From assembly GCA_964036665.1 (NCBI GenBank), contig OZ038526.1, positions 35,836,001 through 35,900,000 of the forward strand: a stretch of DNA of 64,000 bases. Direction: 5' to 3'. Of this stretch, positions 1-12,000 are shown piece after piece (positions within the stretch are counted from its first letter, which is position 1; each line of letters starts with the position of its first letter). The notes under the pieces were generated by a model. That model ran no database searches, was not told the DNA's origin, and saw nothing but the letters and a program-made list of their open reading frames with translations. The translations under genes and the position numbers were made by a program. The stretch is from Gordius sp. MW1. Lineage: Eukaryota > Nematomorpha > Gordioida > Gordea > Gordiidae.

Positions 1-3000
1 GAGCGTTGATTTTAGTATTAAATTTGAGGGTCTAATAAAACGATCAGCAGTGAGATTCCAACTGGATCGATGGGATTCGTGAAACACCAAGGAAAATTGT
101 TTTGTTATAGGTACGTTTTTGTCGGAACTCTGATGAGTGACAACTTTATCCTACAATTTTGTATTCAAAAAAATCATTTAGAAAAAACATATTTTTAATA
201 CTCAATTCGATGGTTTTGGTATCAAAATTTACCATTTTAAGTCTATGCAGATATACCGCTGTCATCAAATAAACTATAGCGATTAATTAAATTTGGAAAG
301 AGTTATAAAATTTCGACTTGGAAATAAATATTTCTGCCTCTTAATAAATGTGTTTGTTATTCTTAAATTAATAGATGAATCTGTATAATTTTTTTTGATG
401 TTTAAAATTTACATTATTTTTCATGAAAATTAATATATATACCTGTATGGCTAGATATTGATTGTGGTTTGAGCTAGGGCCGTTGAGTTTGATTATCAAC
501 TTTTTGTCATTGGGCGATAACAAGGCATCGAAATCCGCTTTGTATCCCTCTCCACCTTCAGTAATAATGCCAAGTTTCCAAAACTTATCGGGTTCGTACA
601 TTCGATCGATTTCAATTTTGTTTTCTCAAATTAAATTAACAACTTTTAAATTTTAAAATGTTAAGATAAATGGGAAATTTTTTTGTTTCAATGAAATGTG
701 TAATAACTAACATTTATCGGCTAATATTGTATTAAGTCCTCTTTCCCAATTTTCCTCCTTATTTAAGGGCCTGGTTCTTTCACTACTATTGGTCCAGGTT
801 GAGGGGCTAATTGGGTAGAAGCCAACTAACAGCTTTAACTGACAAATTTAATAGCTTTAAACCATATAAACTCCCCAAACAATTTAAACATAAAAGTTTC
901 TCCATTACGATGTCTGTCCCAGGCAAATGAAAAATGTAAATTAAAATTTTTACTATCATTCGAAAGGGTAATGCGAAGGTTGGAAAAATAGTAATTGCCA
1001 TAGTTGAAAGGGTTCCAGCTGGGTCGTCTTTTGACTTGGTAGTCTATAGCCAACGCTGTGCTTTGCCTAAACAAAATTTAGTCTAATCGAAAATTTTATT
1101 ATTAAAAGGATTTATTGCAATTTCACATGGTTTTTAAATAATCCAACGAAATTTTAGTTTAAGCTTCAAAAATGGGAACACAAGTGTAGACTGTTTCTAA
1201 AACCTAAAAAAACGATATAACAAACACTTTGATTTGAACATTGGAGTTTTGCGACCCTAAACCGACCTTTAATTAAAGGTTTGCCTCAGGAGCATTGGTT
1301 TTAAACTTATTAACAAAATTTAAAAGGCCAAACTTTTGACCACTAAGTTGCTGCAAAAAAGTAATTTCAATATTTGCCTTACTCGATCCCATTATGTTTC
1401 CTCATTAATAAGTTACGGGCCAGAATAACATAGTAAAAATCATAATACCATTATATACAGGGCTTCACTAAAATTAAGGGGCGAAAGGGCTAATTCTCTT
1501 GGATTTTTTAACAGACCTCCCTTTCCCAACCCAACCCCCTAACTAGACAGGCTTTAAAAAAAAGTAAAATTTTGGAATTTAATAGCTTCTCCAACCGCAT
1601 ATCTCAATACTTTTTATCTTACCCTTTCAAATTATAAACCAACAAGCCTGCTCTTTAAGGTTCTACTTTTGATTTTTAATTGGAATCTTACGTTCCAATA
1701 GGCTTTAGCCAGCTTTCTTCACTCATAGGGTCTGCTAATGTGGATCTACCAAAATAGGGATCGTCGGTTTCATACAATATATTAGAAACTTGGCGACAAA
1801 TCTCGAAACCTAGGACAGAGGCAAGAACTTTGGAACTGCAATAAACTGGGGTTTGACGGACTGTTACATTGTTCACTTTTTCCAGCTTAAAAATCTTTCC
1901 ATTCACGACGACAGCATGGTCTTTGCTGATTTTTTGCAATTTTTAGCACCGCAAAATATATGAACAAAAAAGTTAAAATAATAAATAAAAAGTCTTAAAT
2001 TTTGAAATGTAACATGTGATAGTTAAATAAGCTGATTATGACGATTTTAAAATTTTGAAATGATAAATAATAATAATTACTTACTTAATAGTCAATCTCA
2101 GTTTTACCATTTGAGCATGATTAGAATTAGTATGGAGTGCAATTACTTAAGTTATAATGATAAAGGCACAGCATTTTATAAAATGTGGATAATTTTGGTC
2201 ATTAAAAGGAAGCTAGCCCTCAACTTTAGCTACACCCTATATACATTTTAATAATTAAATTGAATTAAATCTATATCTTTAATAACTACTAAAAATTTTC
2301 AAAAAAATAACAAAATTATAAAGAGAACAAATTATTTTGCATAGTTTTTTATTCAAAGTGCAAAGTTTTTATTGCCATTTTCCAAGTTTTTTATTCAATT
2401 TGCCAAGTTTTGAATTAAATGTTAAGTTTTTTATTAAATGTTCAGATTTTTATTTATTTGCTCAGAGATTAATTATACTTGCCAAGTTTTTTTATGCAAA
2501 GTGGTTTTAATTTTTAACTAAAACGAGATAGGTGCGGGTATCGAACCGGTACGAGCTATTGAAGCTGCTAGTCAGACGTTCAATCCACTGAGCTATTACA
2601 CCTCAAAATATTTTTGGTTATATCACTTATATATAGCAGCTATAACATTTTATTAGGTTTTTATATATATTATTTTAATAAATGATTATTAAAGGCATCA
2701 TTTTGTTTGTTTTTAATATACTTTGATTTATGTACTTAATATAGACAATTTTTATTATACAAATATAGTAATAACTTACAACGATTATAAAAGCTCTCTA
2801 AGGTTTCCACAGATAAAAATAATTTTTATAAATACGCGATTTAAATGAATAATTTATAACTATTATTAAAGCTCTCTAGCGTTTCCACAGCTCAATAACA
2901 CTTCTGTGCAAAATGTAATATACGCAAAATGTAATATAGGCAAGGGTTAGGGTTAGATTTAGTGATTTTAATAACAACTGAGCATATTTTGAAAAAAAAA

Positions 3001-6000
3001 CGAAATATTTTTTTGAAAAAAAACTGAACATTTTTTTGAAAAAAACTGAATATTTTTTGAAAAAAAAACTGAATATTTTTTGAAAAATTACTGAACATTT
3101 GTTTACAAAAAAACTGAGCACTTTTTAATTAAAATCTGAGCATAAAAAAACTGAACATTTTTAATTAAAAATCTGAGCAAGTTGAATTAAAAACTGAGCA
3201 CAACAACTGAGCATTATGGAATTTTTCACTATGCATTTAAATAACACCCAATTATAAATGTCTATATTTTACTTGTAATTATATATTTTATAGTTCGATT
3301 TCGGTATTTCAAAGTCCAATTTCAATTGGCCCACGGATGAAGTAATTTTAACGTCAAATTTGATGTTATTTTCCACGCGAAGATTTCTTTTCAACTTGCC
3401 CGACCAATATTTGGGAATTTCCATAGCCACAGACGAATCCAAGTAGGCGCTCCTTCTGTTTTATTATTGAAAATGTCATTTTTAATGTTTATAATAAAAT
3501 GTATTAGTCTTTAAAAAAAATTTGCGCAAATTTTAGCTAACCTTCCATCAAAATTCCAAGATTTGATTGTGGTTATTAATGATTTAAGGTAAAGTCCAAT
3601 TTTAACGCGAGCTAAAATTTTTATCGGGATCCCACATATCGTAGGTAACACGTGATCGATATCCAATTTAGATATCCAGCTTTAATAATTTTTATATAAT
3701 GAATTAAACTAGGTATACAATAACAAATAACTTATTTCAAACAAATTCTATTTTAATATACTTTAAGATGTGGTTATCTTTTAATTTTGCATATATAACG
3801 TCAATTAAAGATGTCGTCTTGATTGTAGTCAAAAATGTATTTACCAGATTTTCTAATGGCTCATAAGTTATCATTCTCTCTAAAAAACATAAAATTATAT
3901 ATTTAAGTAACTAATAAATGATTTTTTTATTTTATTTTTATCAAAATTTTCCTTAGCCACACTAATAAAACCGAGAATTTTCAATAATAGAAAAATTTAA
4001 TATGGGTTTACCTTCGGTGCTTATATAAAATCTTGCATCAGGATATTTCTTACGCTCCTCAACACTTTGTTCACTATTAGGTTTTTGACGATTTTTATTA
4101 ATAATAATTGAAATAATGTCTTTGAGCGCTTGGCTATTTTGTTTGTTTTGAGAAAATTTTTCAAACATGTTTTCCATCGGCGGCAACGAATAAAGCTATT
4201 GCAAGTGTGAAATTTAATGATAAGAATTTAATGCATACTGGTAGGTAAGTCTTGACCAACACTTGTAAAGCTTGATAAATTGATTTAAAGGGATCTAATA
4301 GCTGATGGATTTCTAACTTTTCGGCGTCAAAGATGAGATTTTTTGATTCCCATAATTCGTTAAGTAATTTTTCAAGGAAGGGGCCAGCAGAAGTAATTCC
4401 AGCATACAGTGCGACCCTCTGCCCATCACGATTAAGCATAAATTCCATTTGAATGTCCGAAGGTAAATAACTTCTTTGATCGTATAAGATCGATGTTAAA
4501 ATTTCCAAATCTATATATCATCATAAATATAAATTTTTTATTAGTAAGTTATGTTACCACAAATAGTCTATATTATCAAAAAAAAATTCCATATAAATTG
4601 AAATAACAACTTTGCTTTTTGATGAATGACAATTCAAGGGGATGCTTGATCAAAAATGCGTGAGATGTTGTGTAAGGATATCTTGGCTTCATGTCTGGAA
4701 CGTAATCCTTTTCATATAGTTTTTGTCGGAATATGGTGCTAGATTTTAAAAATTATAAGAAATATATTAACTTGGAATTTCATTTAAAAACTTCTAAAAA
4801 CCATATATACTATGTAAATAAATAAACTCGAAAATAAAATCAAGAAACAAGTTTGGCCCAAGTTAATTACTTTGAATCTAAATTAGATAGGTTTCTATCT
4901 CAAATTTAAGTCTTAATATATTGCCTTCATCCATTGATAGAGTAAACAAAACATGCACAGATTGTATGGGTCGGGCTTTAAATAAAAACTTAATATTTAT
5001 TATAGGTATTTGTGGTTAAATTTATTTTAATTTAATAATCAGAATTTGTAAACAAATTTTTTTAGAGCCTTGGTTTTTCATAAACCAAAAAATCGAAACC
5101 TGGTTTAATTTATGAACCTAGAGGACTATCTATCCTATTGAAAGCAAACTTATTCCCTATTTTAATAAGATAACGCCTTTTTGGACTTATAAACTAATTT
5201 AAACAAAATAATTTTATATTAAGAGATTACATTATATCGGAATTGAAATCATACTGCTGATCAAGCAAGAGTAAAGATGAGACAAAGGATTTCAACTGAT
5301 TCCTTTCATTCATATTAATGTAAATTTCGATGGCATCATTTAAGTTGGAAGAGTTTCTAGTTAATAAAACGACGAAGGCTTGCAATTTATTAGCTGTTAT
5401 TTGGTGTGGATCCTTTATCACTTCAAGCATGAGTTGATTTAGATGATTTTCACGGATCTTTGGAATATGCGCTAATACCTTGATAAAGCAATAATTTATT
5501 TCTAATAATAATTAAATTAATAGCCCTCAAAAATAAGTGGCGTGTTAAGTTCCCTCAACGCTAACATTAAAAGATTTAACAAGAAAATAAATTATGCATT
5601 GAAACAAAATAAGCCATCGCTATGGCCTGCCATAAAGCTAGGGTTCTAAAAACGGATGGGTTTTGTTAGGTCGACCTGTGATTTGGTCAAACTAGTGTTT
5701 AGTCGACCAAAACCAAAGGTCGACCAAACATAACCCAGCCGCTTTTACAACACTACATAAAGCTACAGAATCTGCATGAAAAGCTTTCACAAAGTCTATA
5801 TTAGTAAATATATACCCTTTAGGGTGCGCGTCTTAATACGCGATTTTGAATCTAGATTTAATTTTGAATCTAGATTAAAAAAGCGACTGCATGTTAAAAC
5901 ATAGCCGCGTCTAAATACGAGCGTCACGTCATTTTTGTTCTGTTTTTGTGTTTTTGCTCATGAAACTAATATTTATCCTTTAATTACGCTTATTACCTAA

Positions 6001-9000
6001 TGCATATTCATATGGTAACTAAACTAAAATTGTAGATTCCACGACATGTGTATCGCATATTTAGACAAGCAAAGATATGGCGCTTTAAAGTTGAATCGCA
6101 TATTAAAACGGGCCCTTAAAGGGTATTTTTCATTGCCATACAGGCGCGTAGCCAGGATTTTCTCTGGGGGGGGAAAATTATAAATTTTTTTTGTAACATT
6201 ATCTAAAAAAACAAAATAAACATTTAATATTTTTTTTTCGGAGGGGGATTTCCCGTTTCCCCCCCCCCGTCTGGCTACGCCACTGTTGCCATATAATTTA
6301 AAGATCGCATTTTCCAGACTCCCTGACCTATATCGTAATTTAATAAATTATTAAAATTTCTCAAACTTTCCTTTTCATACTTGGATTGAATGAATTAAAT
6401 GCACTTGATTTAAAAACTTTTGTACAGCCTAGATTTCATTGAAATTTATAGCTTTAACATACAAGCAAATTCAGACATCTTATAGAATGTGGCTATGAAA
6501 GGCCGATGAATATTGAAAATAATATAATCTCAAAATAAGCAATTAAACGCTCCACCAATATTATTATATGAATATGACTTTATTTTTTTAAAAAAAATAT
6601 TACTCAATGAAAAATGGTTTTAATTTACGTGTAAAGCATTCGAAGCCAAAACGGGGTAATGTAATTTATGAACTTGGACGCATTGTTCTAAGCTTTGGTG
6701 CAATTCGCTGAGCTTGGAATAATTCGTGGCCAACTCAATGGCGTGATGCAGGCTTATAACGGCATTGTCGAGTAGCAAATTGTCCCCAGCCCGACAATCA
6801 GCTGGGATTTGTGAATGAATGTAGGCGAAAACCCGTTCAATTGTCGAGGAGGAAGGTCTTGGCACGTCCGAAGATTCCTCTTCAACGAATGTCAACCCAT
6901 TTCCCAACGCCATTAGACAATGCGTGGATGTATGTCTCTTGCACCATTCCTATCGCAATAATTTATTATCTATTATATGTTTCTAAAGATATTCGCAATA
7001 TATTTTTGTGATATAAGAGATACCAATAAAATCAAGTATGCAAATTAAAGCATTTTACTATCACTATTGCAAACTCTGTCAAATGTTAAGTCGCAAATTG
7101 ATTTTTCCAAGCATTATTACTAATCCCACTAACGATATAAAGCAATGATTGAAATCTTTAATCAGATTTTATATCGCTCTGATAATAAAATTTTAGAACT
7201 GATATTGGCTTAATTTATATAGGATTACATAGAAAATAGCAATACGATGCGCAGTGGGTGGGATACATTAAGTTTCGAATTAAAATTCGAATTTTTTGTG
7301 AAGAAACTTAACTTTTATTAAACTTTTCTAATCTTATAGTGCCACTCATTAATAAAAGTGTCTTTTATTGTTCTGCTTATTTTTGTTAGTTGTCCTTCTC
7401 GCTTGATTTCTGGGGGCGGTTTACCAATGCCTCTTCCCTTTATAATTTTATTATATTTAGAAAAATTTTATTCAAAATACTAAAAATTATTCTTTTGCTA
7501 TCCCGATGATGCTATCAAACTATTTGCCTTAGTCTAATTCTTATCCTGCCTATGCCCATAAAGTTATTTATAAGAATGACTATATAATATTATTTTGTGA
7601 CTCCTTAGATTTTTAATCACAACACACGTTAACAACTTATATAAGTCAAATATTTAAAATATTTTTTTAATGAATATTTTTCTTTTATTTTGACATTAAT
7701 TCATGGGATAATTTGATTTCAGACGAGTATGATGCACTAAAAGACTTTATTCGTATATTTTTTGCTGTTGAAGGAGGACAGTCCACTTATGAATATGTCT
7801 TAAATATCCTTTAATTAAATTACTAATATTATAGGCAAGGTGTCAGGGGCAGTTTCGTGTAGTCCCATTGAAGTTATCACTTTTTGTTCAAAACTTGCAT
7901 CGTAATGTGATTTGAGAATTAGAAATTTAGCTTGAGCACAACCGGGTTGATAGCATTCTAACAATATGTCTTTTAAGTAATCTTTGATTTTTTCCTTGAA
8001 AATAAATTTACAAAAAAATTTAAGTTTTTTTGATTATTAAATAACGTTAAACTAAAAAATTAAAGTTTGTATGAGCAAATGCATATTGCACCTATTTTTC
8101 TATAATTTTAGGAAATTTAGTTATGGTATAAAAGAAATCAGAAGCAATCAAAATTTACTTGATTTTGTGGCAATTTAAGTATTTCCTGCCACACACTCAT
8201 GATGTTATTACTATCATCCTGACTCTTTAAGTATTCCAAGATCCGTTCATATTCCAGAGCTGCTGAACTTAAAAAGTTATCGTCCACTATCTCGGAGGAA
8301 GGCACAATTGTTTTCAAAATTTCTTGAATGACAATTTAAAATTATGGCTAATTTTTAAATTTTATTAAAATGTCCAAATTATGCCATTAAATTAACTAAG
8401 AATTTAGTTATTTATAAAATTTTAAATCTTTTTATTATTTTGTAATATAATTAAATAGTTTTGTAATAACAAAAATTTTAGTCAACTATCCTTTAATATC
8501 CTAATCAATTATTTGACATATAATATAATGAAATTTGTTTTAAAATTTATATGAAAAGTAAATTATGCAAGATGGACCTAGAAGTTCAAAATTTTCAATT
8601 TGTGGCGCGCTAAAATTTGTAATAGGAAGAAAGGCGATGGTGCCCTGAGTTTTGGCTTTCAAATCAATCGGTTCCTCAGAGGAAGGACCATCATTCACCA
8701 ACGTAAAACTGGTCCTTTTGTGTAAAATACGAAAAATTATTTTATTTTTTCATTTATTTCATCTTTACAAAATATATTTAAAAAAATAAAAATGATTAGT
8801 TATAAAAAAAAACTCGGGCCTTCGGCCCTCGTGGGAAGGGGGAGAAGGGAAGGGGAGTAGGGGAAGGGAAGAGGGGAAGGGGGAACTCTTCTATACTCCG
8901 TATAAACGTAGCATATTTGCTATGCAATTTATGGGCGAGAAAGGTGGGAAGGGGCGAGAATGCCTATAGGGGGTATTAGATGCAAAATAATTAGTTAATT

Positions 9001-12000
9001 AGTTATAGGCCCTTGTAGGGGAGGACATAGGGTAATTATCAATGTTAACCAATTCAAAAACGAAAAAAAAATTCGATTTATTTGGCCAATGGTCATTTTT
9101 TTATTGGTCAGTAGCCAGCGGACGGTCAAAAATTCATATTATCATTGGTATTAACATGAACAAATATTAATTTAATTTAAAAAATTAAAAAAAAAATTTG
9201 TCCCCTCCCTGACTTGAACTCAACACCTCCAGTTTACAAGCCGGCGCTATAACCACTATACCATGCTGGCTTTAAAATAGTAGAAGTTATTATGTTATTT
9301 ATATAGATGAAATAATAAAGTTGTGTTTTATGTTTAGAAAATCAATATATTTCGTCGGTCAGTAGCCAGCGGACGGTCAAAAAGTCATATTATCAATGGT
9401 ATTAACAAAAACAAAATATTAATTTAATGTAAAAAAAAATTAAAAAAAAAGTTTTTTTTTAGTTTTAAAAAAGGGCTAAATTCTTAAACTACCAGCCCGA
9501 TTCGCTCGAAACTTTACCCGTAGGTGCCCAGGGCGGCCGGGGGTAAAATAACCTTTTCAGATTCCTAAAATACCTTTTCATTTTAAAAATATCGGACATT
9601 TCCCTGCCACACGTGCGGTGTAATATCTTTGACACGTAGAAAAATTTTACTAATTATATAAACTTACGCGCGCCATCTAATAAAGTACAATTCGTGTTTG
9701 AGTTTAATAGTAGATTCAATTTAATTAGAAATAACGGGCTATGATTATGCCTTTGAAGGAGGTTTCGAATTTTGTGTTAGTTTCTATCGATATATTTTAT
9801 CGTAAATTAGAATCTAATACCTATATTATTTTTTTAAATATTACTTTTTAGGTGTTCTATGAAATCACAATCTAATTAAATGAAATATATTAACCCAATA
9901 AAAAAATATATATGCATCTATAAGGTTAAAAATATATATTACATAGTTGGCTGTCTGTTAGACCATCTATAATAAATTTTTAGGTTATATATAAAATTTG
10001 GCCAATGGTCATTTTTTTTCATTGGTAAGCAGCCAGGACACGGTAAAAGTGGATATAAATTCATAAGTCAAAAAAAAACGAGAAAAAAAATTTTCGAATC
10101 ACATTTTGGCCAATGGTCATTTTTTCCATCGGTCAGGAGCCAGCGGACGGCCAAAAAGTCATAATAGCAATGGTAGTAACAGGAACAATCATAATAGTCA
10201 AAAAAAACGAAAAAATAAACTCGGATTCACATTTTGGCCAATGGTCATTTTTTTCCATTGGTCAGCAGCCAGCACACGGTAAAAGTGGATATAAATTCAC
10301 AAGAGTAAATAAAACGGAAAAAAAATTTTCGAATCACATTTTGGCCAATGGTCATTTTTTTCCATTGGTCAGCAGCCAGCACACGGTAAAAGTGGATATA
10401 AATTCATAAGAGTAAAAAAAACGAAAAAAAAATTTTCGAATCACATTTTGGCCAATGGTCATTATATAACATTGGTCAGCAGCCAGCGGACGGTCAAAAA
10501 GTCATATTAGCAATGGTAGGAACAGGAACAATCATAATAGTCAAAAAAAACGAAAAAAATAATTTCGATTCACATTTTGGCCAATGGTCATTTTTTCCAT
10601 CGGTCAGGAGCCAGCGGACGGCCAAAAAGTCATAATAGCAATGGTAGTAACAGGAACAATCATAATAGTCAAAAAAAACGAAAAAATAAACTCGGATTCA
10701 CATTTTGGCCAATGGTCATTTTTTTCATTGGTCAGCAGCCAACGGACGGCCAAAAAGTCTTATTATCAATGATAGTAACAAGAACAATCATAAAAGTCAA
10801 AAAAAACTCCAGGATTCTAACCCAAAAACTAGTTAAATTGCATAGCAATTAAAAGTAAACAACTTTTATTTATGTTTATTATATAACATTGGTCAGCAGC
10901 CAGCGGACGGCCAAAAAGTCATAATAGCAATGGTAGAAACAGGAACAATCATAATAGTCAAAAAAAACGAAAAAAATAATTTCGATTCACATTTTGGCCA
11001 ATGGTCATGTTTTTCATTGGTCAGCAGCCAGCGGACGGCCAAAAATTCTTATTATCAATGATTGTTACAAGAACAATCATAAGAGTCAAAAAAAACTCCG
11101 GGATTCCAACCCCAAAACTAGTTAAATTGCATAGCAATTAAAAAGTAAACAACTTTTATTTATGTTTATTTATAACTAGTTAAATTGCATAGCATTTAAA
11201 GTAAACAACTTTTATCTATGTTTATTATATAACCAAAACTAGTTAAATTGCATAGCAATTAAAAGTAAACAACTTTTATTTATGTTTATTATATAACTAG
11301 TTAAATTGCATAGCATTAAAAGTAAACAACTTTTATCTATGTTTATTATATAATAGATAATTTAACAAATCTTATATATAACACAGCGAGGGAGATAGAG
11401 ATGAGGGGTGGGGCACCTCTTTCTCATGCATTAATTTAAAAAAGCGATAACCTAATATACCCAATGCAAATAGATAGGGAGGGTAACGGACGACGGACGA
11501 CGGACACCAAAAAACGAGCCCATAAATTGCATAGCAATTAATATTAGTTAAATAAATGACATTACGTTAAAATCAAAAACATTTAAATGTTTAAAAACAT
11601 CAAAATTATTATTATTATGCTTATTAAAATCGATAGGTTTATGCATTCTTTTTAATTTTTGTTAATGGTTGAAATCATGGTAATTAAAAGAAGTAAATGT
11701 TTTAAGATATAGTTTTTTATTATAATTTAATTAAAAATAAATTTTGAAGATGCATGTCTCAAATCTAACTTGACTAAGGTCAAAGTTCCTGTTATGGGAA
11801 TGGCATATTCTTCCTCGCACGTTATTTTAACAACTTTTGATAAGTCACGTATGACATATGAACATTCTTGTTTAGGCTCAAACGCGAGATCGTTGTAAAA
11901 CTAAATTAATTAATAAACTAACCTTGGAAAAATCTTCATTAATTTTTTCACAATAAGAAATAAATCCTAAGCCGCAAACATAAATCATTATTGTCAAATT

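Larger units (their letters stand above)
8813..11541. repeat. Composite repeat block bounded by inverted TGCTATGCAATTTATGGGC ends
   Basis: TGCTATGCAATTTATGGGC near 8,921 is repeated as its exact reverse complement near 11,516-11,538. Between them lie a G-rich purine stretch, a tRNA-like sequence and two satellite types. The left margin begins with a CGGGCCTTCGGCCC hairpin (about 8,816); the right margin has a repeated GGACGAC motif (about 11,485). It may be one large non-autonomous element, but I could not find a convincing target duplication. It occupies an intron of the lipid transfer protein gene. Confidence 0.45.

Noticed and set aside
2876..3121. Phe/Lys-rich open frames on the minus strand
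   Set aside because: Low-complexity translation of the A-rich CTGAACA repeats in the TGCTCAG element.
7700..7800. Possible plus-strand exon (EYDALKDFIRIFFAVEGG)
   Set aside because: Good-looking peptide between AG and GT, but isolated on the opposite strand inside the lipid transfer protein gene with no neighbouring exon.
10113..10852. Open frames of 60-100 codons with repeated IGQ..A.GQK peptides
   Set aside because: They follow the satellite period exactly, occur in overlapping frames and have no gene structure; artefacts of the tandem repeat.
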